Positions 42,164 to 51,528 of a DNA stretch of 64,000 nt are shown here, in pieces. The notes under the pieces are model-generated. The model was not told the origin of the DNA. It did no database searches and saw only the letters and a list, made by a program, of their open reading frames with translations. This DNA is from Planctomycetaceae bacterium. GTDB taxonomy: Bacteria > Planctomycetota > Planctomycetia > Planctomycetales > Planctomycetaceae. Position numbers and translations under genes: made by a program. The stretch spans positions 992,001-1,056,000 of the forward strand of contig JACKHO010000001.1 of assembly GCA_020638955.1 (NCBI GenBank). Direction: 5' to 3'. How positions within the stretch are numbered: position 1 is the first letter of the stretch; the number at the start of each line of letters is the position of its first letter.

Positions 42164-44009
42164 TCAACGCCGTCGTGGTCGCTTCGCAATACGTGTTGCG
42201 GCCCTCGGTTTGTTGACCGTCTTCAGTTCCCGGTTGTGGGCTCAGAACTCTCAGGGCGAAACCTCAACAGCGCAGCGTGAGTGGACACGACTCGAGCGGG
42301 AGCTCACAATCAGTCGCGTCGCTTCCCCGCTAAAACTCGATGATTATCCTGGGCTTTCGCTCGATTCGATTGTCGAAGTTGAACCTCGCTATCGAGCTGT
42401 GCTGCCGTTGGCCGTGGAGTTGACGCACCCCGAGATATTGCCGCATATTTGGGGTGCGCAAAGAGGGGCGGGTTCGCCTTCTTCATGCTTCTGTCTTTCT
42501 GATGATGACCTGTTGGCAACTGGTGACGCAGCGTGGCGCAATGGTGATGTAGACGCCGCGGCGAATTGCTGGAACGCACTCTGGCAGCGATTGTCCTATA
42601 GAACCGTAGATCTCCACTCGCCGCTTGTGCGCAGCGAGGTTGCCGCTCGATTGGCAACCTGGGACGCGATTGCCGGGCGGCCTGGATCGGCTCGCAATTG
42701 GCTGAGTTCTCTCAATGACGAGGAGCGGGCGGGCATTGCTCGGTTCTCCGGACGCTCAGGTACGTGGGGAGAACTCATGGAATCCGTAATTGAGTCGGAG
42801 ACCCCTGTTGTAGAGCGAACGAGCTTCGCACTGGCGAGGCAAGTGCGTGTACCCGTCGAACACGCTTCAAAGAAAGCCCTTCCGACAATGCACCTGGTGA
42901 ATGGCAGCATCTTGCTGCTACCTCACGATTCAATTGCGCGGTGGGGGCCGGCTGTTGAAGGCGAGTTCAGACTGAACCAGCAAATGCCGCTTTCGCTGCT
43001 GCGGGCAAAGAATTCCGGTGGCACCGCGTCGGCGTCCGGTCAGAATGAGGTTCACCGGCTGTTCTCGTACTCTGTTGGTGAAAGTGGCCAACGCGAAGTG
43101 GCCGTGATTGATCGTTCCCGCGCAAAAATGAAAGTGCGGACAATTTCTGGTAACGATCTAATGCACGAAGCCGGGTGGTCGGTCACGAGTCCGCCGTTGA
43201 TTGCTGCCGGCCTGGTCTACGTGACGCTGGGCAACCTGAAGCACCGTGGCAGACAAGTTGTGTGTTGCGCGACCTTCGATGAGGCACTGCAGGTCCTGTG
43301 GCGAACGGAGTTGGAATTACTCGCTTCTTCACAGGAGCCGTCAGATGTCGGTTGTAGTCTGAGCTTGTGGAAGCCCGCAATTTCCTCGGTCTTTTCCGAG
43401 AGATTTTCACCGACAACTCTCCTGGTGAACGTGGAGGGCCGACAAATTGCGGGGTTGGATTGTCAGGGCGGTGGGGTGATGTGGATCCGCGCGTACGAAC
43501 AGCGTTCGCATCAGTTGGCAGTGCCATTTCCGGACATCAGGTCCAGTGACTTGGATGCTGTCGCCGTTACAACGGAGGGAATTGTCCGCTTTGATCCACG
43601 TACTGGACGCCAGTTGTGGCTGAGCAGAGGTCGCGAGCAAGGTGCGAACAGAATCCTACTGCGCGAAGATGACCGTCTCGTTACGGTGGGCGGCGGTCTA
43701 AGAGCTCTTGATATTGGCAACGGCACGCAGGTATGGGAGTTGAAAGGGCCGAGTGGAGAGTCGGACCCATTATCGCATGCAGCATTCTGGGGGCAACAAT
43801 TGCTGTACGCAGGGGACGACGCGTTGCTTTTGGTCGACGTGCAGAGTGGAGCCACGCTGCGAAGGTGGTTCTACGGTCAACTCGGAATCAGTCGACGTCC
43901 AGCGGTCGCGACTAGCGGGAAATACATCTACCTGTGCGATGGTCCATCTCTCATCAGGATAGAGACAATAACCAGAAACCTCCCCGATGAAAGGGAGATT
44001 TCCAGGTGA
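42120..44009 (+). CDS. Exported PQQ-like beta-propeller protein
   Basis: The ~629-residue protein begins with a basic stretch and a signal peptide (RFAIRVAALGLLTVFSSRLWAQ), then an alpha-helical N-terminal region. The C-terminal half has PQQ-like blades: SPPLIAAGLVYVTLGNLKHRGRQVVCCATFDEALQVLWRTEL, AVAVTTEGIVRFDPRTGRQLWLSRG, LRALDIGNGTQVWELKG, DDALLLVDVQSGATLRRW. The function is unknown. No ATG fits: the start must be the TTG at 42120 or another TTG at 42129, both inside the HPr gene, so the first residues are uncertain. Confidence 0.75.
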   Translation: MIRLKKSSLENANTNQRRRGRFAIRVAALGLLTVFSSRLWAQNSQGETSTAQREWTRLERELTISRVASPLKLDDYPGLSLDSIVEVEPRYRAVLPLAVELTHPEILPHIWGAQRGAGSPSSCFCLSDDDLLATGDAAWRNGDVDAAANCWNALWQRLSYRTVDLHSPLVRSEVAARLATWDAIAGRPGSARNWLSSLNDEERAGIARFSGRSGTWGELMESVIESETPVVERTSFALARQVRVPVEHASKKALPTMHLVNGSILLLPHDSIARWGPAVEGEFRLNQQMPLSLLRAKNSGGTASASGQNEVHRLFSYSVGESGQREVAVIDRSRAKMKVRTISGNDLMHEAGWSVTSPPLIAAGLVYVTLGNLKHRGRQVVCCATFDEALQVLWRTELELLASSQEPSDVGCSLSLWKPAISSVFSERFSPTTLLVNVEGRQIAGLDCQGGGVMWIRAYEQRSHQLAVPFPDIRSSDLDAVAVTTEGIVRFDPRTGRQLWLSRGREQGANRILLREDDRLVTVGGGLRALDIGNGTQVWELKGPSGESDPLSHAAFWGQQLLYAGDDALLLVDVQSGATLRRWFYGQLGISRRPAVATSGKYIYLCDGPSLIRIETITRNLPDEREISR

Positions 44010-44046
44010 TGAATTTGGCTCAGTGAGAGCCTGGCGAGCGAGCGGA

Positions 44047-44394
44047 TTACACTTCTTGAGCGACCGCGGAGTACGTCTGTTGTGGCTCAGCAACTTTGCG
44101 GTATCCCAGGTCGCGGAGGACTTCGAGGACTTCGCTCCATGTCGGGAAGGCCCGGCCACTCCGACGCTTGTAGTCGTCGATGGCTTTCATGAACTCGATT
44201 TCATCGGGCTGATAATCGCGTTCGCAGGTCGTGGGGTCAATTTGTCGCCGGCGTTCAACGCGACGCGAATCGCCACTGCGACGCTCTTCGCCTGCGGCTC
44301 GCGGTTCAATTTTCTGTCGTCGGTCGGCCGGCGATTTTCGTCGCTCTTTCCGACGACGATCGACGTGTATTTCTTCCTCGGTTCCAATCGGCAT
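44047..44394 (-). CDS. Basic-acidic hypothetical protein with Arg-rich N terminus
   Basis: The 115-residue protein has an unusual N-terminal half made of alternating Arg/Glu/Lys runs (DRRRKERRKSPADRRQKIEPRAAGEERRSGDSRRVERRRQ). It is followed by a compact C-terminal domain, YQPDEIEFMKAIDDYKRRSGRAFPTWSEVLEVLRDLGYRKV, with a winged-helix-like look. Nucleic-acid binding is possible but inferred. It is convergent with the PQQ protein gene. Confidence 0.75.
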   Translation of the reverse strand: MPIGTEEEIHVDRRRKERRKSPADRRQKIEPRAAGEERRSGDSRRVERRRQIDPTTCERDYQPDEIEFMKAIDDYKRRSGRAFPTWSEVLEVLRDLGYRKVAEPQQTYSAVAQEV

Positions 44395-44818
44395 TGCTGG
44401 GATACTCCATCAGGGGAACGGGAGGGTGCGGGGGCACCCGGACTACGGATGAGGGGACAAACAAATTCGGGCAGTTGGCTGAAGTGAGGGCACAATTCAA
44501 CGCAACGTACCTTTCTCATCCCAACATGCCTCTTAATCTGCCGCCGCGTGAGTTGTTGGCATGGGATGGCCGTGGTAAATGGGAGATCGGCGGAGACTGT
44601 GCCAATTGTGAGGATTGGGCGACGAATTTCTCGTTGTCAGTGGGGGATAAAACTCCAATGGTCACGCCACACGGCCTGCGCCGGAGCAAAGGCTATGCCC
44701 AGGAATCGCTAGAACCGACATTATCGCGCAAATCGTTACAGCCTATCCCGGTGGAATCCCGAATACAGACTAAGGATTACTTCACCGGATACCGGTCTAG
44801 CTTGGGATAGGCGCCCCG
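44395..44818. other. 424-bp intergenic region before the efflux operon
   Basis: An open plus-strand frame (44394-44810) runs through it, but its composition (Cys/Thr/Gly-rich start, no ribosome site, no domain) looks non-coding. I see no clear repeat or terminator. It should hold the promoters of the Arg-rich protein gene and the efflux operon. Confidence 0.5.
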
Positions 44819-47488
44819 ATGGACTCCACGGCACATATTCATTGCAAGAACGCACTGCTGGCAGTCGCAGCCGTTCTTTGCCTGGCTTCGACAGGATGCT
44901 CACGCCAATTCTGGCGGCATCAGGCCGACCGCGATGCCTACGACGCCATTTCCGATCGACTGACCGATCCCCGTTGGGCTGTGCCACGTATTGACTTACA
45001 GCCAGATCCCTCCAGCCGATTCTTCGACCCGAACGATCCCGATCACGCTCCCCTGCCTCCCGACGACCCCGCAGCCCACGCCTACATGCACTGGGTCGAT
45101 GGCTGGGAAGGTTACAAAGGCTGGCACCGCTTCGGCGATGAAATGAGTGTTGAGAATCCGCAGTGGATTGCTAACTTTGCTGTTCGTAATGACTTAGTCG
45201 ATCCACTGACTGGCGAGCCCATGCCGCCAACGTTGGCCATTGAGGATTTGGGGCTCGACGACGCCATCGAGCTGTCGCTTATTCACAATCGCCTCTACCA
45301 AACCAGACTGGAAGACGTCTACCTGGCCGCGATGGACGTGACGTTTCAGCGATTCCAGTTCAACGTTCGATATCTCGGTATCGGCGGGGGCGAACCGAAT
45401 GCAGCGGTGACGCATCGGCTCGGACCTGGAGACGGTGTCGACTCCACGTCCGGCTCAATGCGTTTCGGTGTCCGCAAGGTGTTACCCGCGGGGACTCAAA
45501 TCGCCATGGAATTGGCAAATAACACGCTGTGGCTGTTCTCAGGCGGAAATCAGACACAATCCGCGTCGGTGTTGTCGTACTCAATTACCCAGCCGCTACT
45601 CATCGGAGCTGGACGCAAAATTGGCCTCGAAAACCTGACCGATTCGGAGCGAAATCTGTTGTACGCGACGAGGGATTTGGCACGCTTCCGCCAGACATTT
45701 TTCACAGACACTGTCGGTGGTTACCTCGGGCTGCTGACAACCCTTCAGGGCATTCGGAACGAGCAAGGCAATATTCGGCGACTGGAAGATCAGACGGATC
45801 GTCTGATGGCTGAAGCCACACGTGGCGAGCGTGCTGCCAACTCCGACCTGGCTGCATTTCCAGACGGAGTTGTCATTCCACCGGAATTGGCCGGTCAACT
45901 CGTTTATCGAGAAGATTTGCAGCGACTGTTCTGGCGTGGGCTGATGTCGGATGAGCAGGAAGAAATGCTGCGGAACCTTAGTCAGGAACCGGGGTTTAAG
46001 ACTGCAGCAGAAAGAATTATTCAGAGCCTGCGAACCACGGTGGCTCCTCTCGACGTGTTGAACTTGCAGTCCAGTCTGGTGACCTCTGTGAATAACTTGC
46101 GTAGTTCACAGCTTCGTTATCAGGATCAACTGGACGCATTCAAGTTGCAGCTTGGTTTGCCGCCAGACATGAAACTCACCATTGACAACACCCTCCTTAA
46201 ACAGTTCGAAGTGATTTCAGGAGAACTGTTTACGATTGAAGACGAGGCAAAGGAATTCGCGGCGATTTCCGGGGTACTGGATGACGAGTCTCCGGATTTG
46301 ATTGAGCTGCGACTTGCATTGCAGAAGTTCAGTGAACTGCTCGGCCGCGCTGAGTCAATCGGCATGAAGCAGGTCTCCGACGACGTCGCCAGTGTCGAGG
46401 CGGCAATTCCAATCCGGCTGGCCGAATTGCAGACGGACGAGGATCGGAAAAATCTGACGGCTGATTTTGAGCGTGCTCGGTTCCTGTACCAGGAAGCCAG
46501 CGAGAAAATGCTGGAAATTCGACGCGCCTTGGCTGGCTTCCAGGAAACGGTTCGTAGCGACAATATTGGGCTCGACGAGCGGTTGGAGGCATACAACGGT
46601 CTGACCATGATGCGGGAAGACCTGCTTCGCCTGATGCAAAACCTGCAGGTGGTGCAAATCAGTATGCGGATTGAGCTTATCTCATTGATTCCCGTTGACG
46701 TCTCTCTGGAGGAAGCAACGGCCAACGCCATTGAAAACCGTGTGGACCTGATGAACTCCCGGGCAATGGTCATGGACGCCCGCCGACAGGTCGAAATTAC
46801 GGCAAACCGCATGCAGGCGGCACTCGATTTGGTGGTTGATGGCGACATTCGGACCGCCGGTGGTAACAGACCGTTCAATTTTAACGGTGAAAGTAGTCAG
46901 ATGCGGGCCGGGATTCGGTTTACGGCCCCACTCGATCAAATTACCGAAAGAAACAACTACCGCGTGGCATTATTGCGTTACCAGCGTCAACGACGTGCCT
47001 ATATGCAGGCGGAAGATGAAATCAAGCAAGATGTTCGTCAGGCTTGGCGTCAAATCATTGTCCTGCGAAAGAACTTTGAAACAACTCGCCGGGCGGTTCG
47101 ACTGGCCGCTCTGCAGTATGACTCAGCCGTCAACGAAGCCAATGCCCCTGCCGGTCAGGGACAAGGTGGAGGTCGGGGTCTGCAGGGAAATAACCTGCTG
47201 AACGCGTTGAGTGCCATTCTGCGTGCCCAGAATGCTTTGATTCAAAACTGGACAAACTACGAACAGAATAGACTGAACATCTATCGCGATATGGGTACAA
47301 TGGAAGTTGGCCCAGATGGACTTTGGAACGACCCGTTTTATCGGAACCAAGATAATGCAAGCGACGAACCCGCCCAAATCCGGCTTCAATCCCCTTCCCT
47401 GGATCGCTTTGACGCTGTTCCTGGTGACGGCGGGGGCGGTCATGTGGAACGCGTCGGCGTTGCTCAACTCATTGGGACTGGCGAGTGA
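44819..47488 (+). CDS. TolC-family outer-membrane efflux lipoprotein, unusually long
   Basis: The 889-residue protein has a lipoprotein signal (CLASTGC) and the two helical TolC repeats: LGLDDAIELSLIHNRLYQTRLEDVYLAAMDV in the first, ATANAIENRVDLMNSRAMVMDARRQVEITANRMQAALDL with SSQMRAGIRFTAPLDQITERNNYRVALLRYQRQRRAYMQAEDEIKQDVRQAWRQI in the second. Usual TolC proteins have about 450-500 residues; here a long helical insert (~300-560) is added. It is the outer-membrane channel of the tripartite system encoded with it. Its last ~45 residues share DNA with the next gene (134 bp). Confidence 0.85.
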   Translation: MDSTAHIHCKNALLAVAAVLCLASTGCSRQFWRHQADRDAYDAISDRLTDPRWAVPRIDLQPDPSSRFFDPNDPDHAPLPPDDPAAHAYMHWVDGWEGYKGWHRFGDEMSVENPQWIANFAVRNDLVDPLTGEPMPPTLAIEDLGLDDAIELSLIHNRLYQTRLEDVYLAAMDVTFQRFQFNVRYLGIGGGEPNAAVTHRLGPGDGVDSTSGSMRFGVRKVLPAGTQIAMELANNTLWLFSGGNQTQSASVLSYSITQPLLIGAGRKIGLENLTDSERNLLYATRDLARFRQTFFTDTVGGYLGLLTTLQGIRNEQGNIRRLEDQTDRLMAEATRGERAANSDLAAFPDGVVIPPELAGQLVYREDLQRLFWRGLMSDEQEEMLRNLSQEPGFKTAAERIIQSLRTTVAPLDVLNLQSSLVTSVNNLRSSQLRYQDQLDAFKLQLGLPPDMKLTIDNTLLKQFEVISGELFTIEDEAKEFAAISGVLDDESPDLIELRLALQKFSELLGRAESIGMKQVSDDVASVEAAIPIRLAELQTDEDRKNLTADFERARFLYQEASEKMLEIRRALAGFQETVRSDNIGLDERLEAYNGLTMMREDLLRLMQNLQVVQISMRIELISLIPVDVSLEEATANAIENRVDLMNSRAMVMDARRQVEITANRMQAALDLVVDGDIRTAGGNRPFNFNGESSQMRAGIRFTAPLDQITERNNYRVALLRYQRQRRAYMQAEDEIKQDVRQAWRQIIVLRKNFETTRRAVRLAALQYDSAVNEANAPAGQGQGGGRGLQGNNLLNALSAILRAQNALIQNWTNYEQNRLNIYRDMGTMEVGPDGLWNDPFYRNQDNASDEPAQIRLQSPSLDRFDAVPGDGGGGHVERVGVAQLIGTGE

Positions 47489-49244
47489 GGAAGAAGAAGG
47501 CGCCGGTGAGTTCATTACCGAGCCCGTCATTCAAGGTCCCTTCCTCGTCAATCTGAACGTGCAGGGGTACTTGGATTCCCAGCGTAACGCCACGCTTTCG
47601 TGTCAGGTGGAAGGGACCACCACCATCATTACGCTTGTCCCGGAAGGGACGCTCGCCAAAGAGGGCGATGTGCTCTGCGAGCTCGATTCCTCACAGTTCA
47701 AGGAAAAGGCCAAGCAGCAGGAAATCACGGTAACGCAAGCTGAAGCCGCGCTCATTCAAGCGAAGGAACAGCTCGAAATTCAGCGGAACCAGAACGACAG
47801 TGACATTGCCGCCGCGGAATTGAAATGGAAGCTCGCACAACTGGACCTGACGAAGTACGAGCAAGGTGAGTTTCCGCAGCAGAAGAAGCAACTTGAAGGA
47901 ACGGTTGTCCTGAACAAGGAAGAACTTGTTCGTGCCGAGGAAAACCTCGCCTTCATTCGCGAGCAGGTCAAGAAGGGATACCGAAACCAGAACGACCTGG
48001 AATCGGCTCGCCTCACCGTTCAGCAAGCCGAGCTCAAACTGTCCGGTTCCGAGGAAGAGCTGAAGGTGCTCACAAAGTTCACGTTCACTCGAACAATCGA
48101 AGAACTGAAAGCCAACGCAGCCGAGTTTGAGCGCGAGTTGCAGCGTACCAAGCTCAAGGCGGAATCAGCGGTCGCCCAGTACGAGAAAGATGTTGACGCC
48201 CGTAAGCTGACGGCGGAAGTCGAACGTGAACAGTACGAGCGTCTGCTGAAACAAATCGACGCCTGTATTCTGCGTGCTCCACAAGACGGTGAAGTCGTTT
48301 ACGCCAACCTGCAAGGATCGCGCCGCGGCGGCGAGCAGGTGAACATCGAAGAAGGTGCCACCGTACGCGAGCGTCAGGCCATTATCAATTTGCCGGACGT
48401 CACCAAAATGAAGGTCGACTGCCGGATTCACGAGTCGCTCATTGGCGATGTGCGTGTCGGCCTCTCCTGCCGAATTCGCATGGACGCTCATCCCGACAAG
48501 TTCTTCAATGGCAAGGTCACGCAGGTCTCGTCGGTTCCCATGACCGGAAACTGGCCCAACACCGATTTGCGTGAATACGCCACAGAAATTCAACTCGTGG
48601 ACGACATTGAACGTATCCGCGAGTTGCGACCTGGGCTGACTGCTCAGGTCGAAATTCTCATCGACAACCGTCCCGACGTTCTGCAAATTCCCGTCCAAGC
48701 CGTAGTAGGAGTGTCCGATCGACACATCGCTTACGTCATGAAACAGGGTGTGCCCGAACGGCGTGATCTGGTCATTGGCGACTCGAATCAAACGCACATC
48801 GAAGTCAGTGAAGGCGTAAAGGCTGGTGAAAAAGTCATTCTGAATCCCCGTAGCCGTTTTGCTGATGAAATTGGCCAACTGGAAGCGAAGTGGAACACCG
48901 AACGGGAAAAGAAGGACGGCGAAACAATTAAGGTTACACCTGGTCAGGAAACGCCACGTGGTCCAAGCGGTCCTGGTGGCCCAGGTGGAGGTGCACCCGG
49001 AGCTGGTGGCGGTGGACGTCCCGACCCTCAGGCATTCTTCAATCGGATGGACGCCAACAGCGACGGGAAAATTACTTCTGATGAAACGCAAGGCCCATTG
49101 AAAGAGAAGTTCTCCGAAATCGACACTGACGGCAATGGCGAGATTTCACTCGAAGAATTTAAAGCCGGAGCTTCGAAACTGCGTCCACCTGGTGGAGGTG
49201 GCGGCGGCGCCCCTGGCGGCGGCGGAGGTGGACCACGTCCGTAA
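47355..49244 (+). CDS. HlyD-type efflux adaptor with C-terminal EF-hand pair
   Basis: From MQATNPPKSG, the 629-residue protein has one membrane helix (LPWIALTLFLVTAGAVMW), a lipoyl-like half, a long coiled coil (about residues 115-300, Glu/Gln/Lys-rich), then the second lipoyl/beta-barrel part (CILRAPQDGEVVYANLQGS, GLSCRIRMDAHPDKFFNGKVTQVSSVPM). After a Gly/Pro-rich linker come two canonical EF hands, DANSDGKITSDE (Asp566) and DTDGNGEISLEE (Asp590), and a Gly-rich end. It links the MacB-type inner-membrane pump to the TolC channel. The EF hands suggest calcium binding. The start lies inside the TolC gene; a later ATG at 47442 would lose the helix. Confidence 0.88.
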   Translation: MQATNPPKSGFNPLPWIALTLFLVTAGAVMWNASALLNSLGLASEEEEGAGEFITEPVIQGPFLVNLNVQGYLDSQRNATLSCQVEGTTTIITLVPEGTLAKEGDVLCELDSSQFKEKAKQQEITVTQAEAALIQAKEQLEIQRNQNDSDIAAAELKWKLAQLDLTKYEQGEFPQQKKQLEGTVVLNKEELVRAEENLAFIREQVKKGYRNQNDLESARLTVQQAELKLSGSEEELKVLTKFTFTRTIEELKANAAEFERELQRTKLKAESAVAQYEKDVDARKLTAEVEREQYERLLKQIDACILRAPQDGEVVYANLQGSRRGGEQVNIEEGATVRERQAIINLPDVTKMKVDCRIHESLIGDVRVGLSCRIRMDAHPDKFFNGKVTQVSSVPMTGNWPNTDLREYATEIQLVDDIERIRELRPGLTAQVEILIDNRPDVLQIPVQAVVGVSDRHIAYVMKQGVPERRDLVIGDSNQTHIEVSEGVKAGEKVILNPRSRFADEIGQLEAKWNTEREKKDGETIKVTPGQETPRGPSGPGGPGGGAPGAGGGGRPDPQAFFNRMDANSDGKITSDETQGPLKEKFSEIDTDGNGEISLEEFKAGASKLRPPGGGGGGAPGGGGGGPRP

Positions 49245-49359
49245 TCGGCCCTTAACATCTTCAAGCGTCCTTTTGAACGTCCTGGTGCTTCCCTCCTTGT
49301 GGGACGTTCGTTGGCGCACAGCAGCTCTCCTTCACGGCATTCATTCCGGCACGTTCCTC

Positions 49360-50055
49360 ATGCTCACAGCACGACTCATCAATTTGCACAAGCATTACGA
49401 CTTGGGAAGCTTTGTCGTGAAGGCGCTCAATGGCGTGAGTCTGGATATTCCTGAGGGAGATTTCCTCGCCATTATGGGTTCATCGGGAAGTGGAAAGAGT
49501 ACGCTGCTGAACTTGCTGGGGGGACTGGATCGACCAACGTCAGGGCAGTACATCCTGTGTGGGCAGGACGTGGCTCAAATGACGGACGATGAACTTTCAG
49601 CCATTCGCAACAGTCGCATTGGCTTCATCTTTCAGTCGTTCAATCTCATCCCGCAATACACGGTCGTGGAAAACATTCAGGTGCCATTCCACTACCGGCC
49701 GGGATATCCCCCCATTTCGCCTCTCGACGAAGCACGCAGTATTGAACTTGCGGAACAGGTCGGCTTGGGCGATCGTCTCGATCACCGCCCTTTTCAGCTT
49801 TCTGGCGGACAGCAGCAGCGCGTGGCCATCGCCCGAGCTCTCGTGAACGACCCCGCCATCATTATGGCCGACGAACCCACGGGTAACCTCGATTCGCAAA
49901 CGAGCATCGAGATTATGCGTATCCTGAAGAAGCTGAATGCGGAGGGCCGCACCATTATCATGGTCACCCACGAAGACGAAATCGCCGAACAGGCGAAGCG
50001 ACAAATTCATATGAAAGACGGGCTCATTGCCGGCGAAGGTATTTTTCGAGGCTAA
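49360..50055 (+). CDS. MacB/LolD-type ABC transporter ATP-binding protein
   Basis: From MLTARLINLHKHY the protein is 231 residues, one ABC domain. It has Walker A GSSGSGKST, a Q-loop (FQSFNLIPQYTVVENIQVPF), signature LSGGQQQRVAIARAL, Walker B IIMADEPTGNLDS and the switch His in VTHED. Walker B and signature sequences are those of the MacB/LolD group. It powers the permease encoded 38 bp downstream. An upstream reading-frame extension to 49135 overlaps the adaptor gene and is not believed. Confidence 0.93.
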   Translation: MLTARLINLHKHYDLGSFVVKALNGVSLDIPEGDFLAIMGSSGSGKSTLLNLLGGLDRPTSGQYILCGQDVAQMTDDELSAIRNSRIGFIFQSFNLIPQYTVVENIQVPFHYRPGYPPISPLDEARSIELAEQVGLGDRLDHRPFQLSGGQQQRVAIARALVNDPAIIMADEPTGNLDSQTSIEIMRILKKLNAEGRTIIMVTHEDEIAEQAKRQIHMKDGLIAGEGIFRG

Positions 50056-50093
50056 ACAGGCCATCACCACACCCTCAGGGAATTCACACACTC

Positions 50094-51446
50094 ATGGGAC
50101 GTTACCTTCGCACCGTCAGTCTGGCGATGAAGAGCCTCATGCTGCACAAGTTGCGGTCCGGTCTCACCATGCTCGGTATTGTGTTTGGTGTGTTTTCGGT
50201 TATCGCCATGCTGGCCATTGGTGAAGGGGCCAGTAACCAGGCACAACAGCAGGTGCTCGAACTCGGTGCCACGAACATCATTGTTGTGAGCAAGAAGCCC
50301 GCCGAAGACGCGCCCGCTGCAGGCAGTTCCGGGGCGTTTATTTTGCGTTACGGGCTGACTCGCCAGGATTACCGCATTCTTTCGAAGACGCTGAAGAACC
50401 GCATTGGCGGTATTGTCCCCATGCGGGAAATCGTACTCGACGTACGGCACATCGACCGAAATCTCAGTGCGCGTATTGTGGCGTGCACTCCCGACTACAT
50501 GGAAATGAACCACCTGAAGCTGTCAACGGGAAGGTTCCTTTCAGACAAAGATATCCGCGATCGTTCCAACGTCGTGGTACTGGGGTCGGAAACGGCCGAA
50601 CGCTTGTTTCCCACGGAGAACCCCATCGGCAGCACCATTCAGGTTCAAAGCCGTGCTTATCGGGTCATTGGCATAATGCAGAACCGTACGGCGTCGGCCG
50701 CCGTGGGGGGAAGTTTGACGGCGCAAGACTTCAACAAAGACGTCTACATGCCGCTCGACACATTTCAGGCGCGGCTCAATACGGGCGACTATATCGTGAA
50801 GCGGACATCCGGCAGCTTCAGCGCGGAGTCGGTCATCTACAACCAAATTACGCTCCGCGTGCTAGACCGTAATGACGTCATCCCTATTTCGGAATCGGTG
50901 CGGGAAACATTGGAACTCACGCACGGGGCAAAGAACGACTTCGATGTTGTTGTGCCGCTGGAACTGCTGAAACAGGCCGATCAGCTCCGAAACATCTTTA
51001 ACATTGTGCTCGGTTCGATTGCCGGCATCAGTCTGCTGGTCGGCGGCATTGGCATCATGAACATCATGCTGGCCACCGTGACGGAACGGACCCGCGAAAT
51101 TGGTATTCGTCGCGCCCTCGGCGCGCGGCGCTGGGACATCATCGAGCAGTTCATTACAGAAACGGTGGTACTGTCCAGTACGGGAGGCTTGATTGGCGTC
51201 CTCCTGGGTTTGTTTACCCCAACCGCGTTTGGTCTGATTAAGTTCGTCGTGACCACTTACGTCATGGACTCGGGAACCACCAGTTCGGAAATGGGACGCA
51301 TGTTCATTGGCATGACTCCCCAAATTGCCTGGTGGAGTTTGCCCATTGCCTTTGGATTCTCTGTCGTCACAGGATTGTTTTTCGGTGTTTATCCAGCACG
51401 AGCGGCCGCTCGGCTCGACCCCATCGAGGCCTTGCGGCAAGTGTAG
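50094..51446 (+). CDS. MacB-type ABC transporter permease (FtsX family)
   Basis: The 450-residue protein has an N-terminal membrane helix (SGLTMLGIVFGVFSVIAMLAIGEGA), a ~210-residue periplasmic MacB_PCD domain (LELGATNIIVVS..., GSETAERLFPTENPIGSTIQV) and the C-terminal FtsX triple-helix domain. The latter has GISLLVGGIGIMNIMLATVTERTREIGIRRALGARRWDI, and the chain ends YPARAAARLDPIEALRQV. This is the half-size MacB permease, separate from its ATPase. It closes the four-gene efflux set (TolC, HlyD, ATPase, permease). Confidence 0.93.
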   Translation: MGRYLRTVSLAMKSLMLHKLRSGLTMLGIVFGVFSVIAMLAIGEGASNQAQQQVLELGATNIIVVSKKPAEDAPAAGSSGAFILRYGLTRQDYRILSKTLKNRIGGIVPMREIVLDVRHIDRNLSARIVACTPDYMEMNHLKLSTGRFLSDKDIRDRSNVVVLGSETAERLFPTENPIGSTIQVQSRAYRVIGIMQNRTASAAVGGSLTAQDFNKDVYMPLDTFQARLNTGDYIVKRTSGSFSAESVIYNQITLRVLDRNDVIPISESVRETLELTHGAKNDFDVVVPLELLKQADQLRNIFNIVLGSIAGISLLVGGIGIMNIMLATVTERTREIGIRRALGARRWDIIEQFITETVVLSSTGGLIGVLLGLFTPTAFGLIKFVVTTYVMDSGTTSSEMGRMFIGMTPQIAWWSLPIAFGFSVVTGLFFGVYPARAAARLDPIEALRQV

Positions 51447-51528
51447 TGGAAGTGGGATGCTGGAGTGTTTCCCGTGAAGCTCAACCATCTCAATCGAATG
51501 ACGCAGAAAGCTTCACTGCGCAAACACT

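Noticed and set aside
44394..44810. Open plus-strand frame of 138 codons before the efflux operon
   Set aside because: No ribosome site, no domain, odd composition, and its start overlaps the Arg-rich protein gene region; treated as non-coding.
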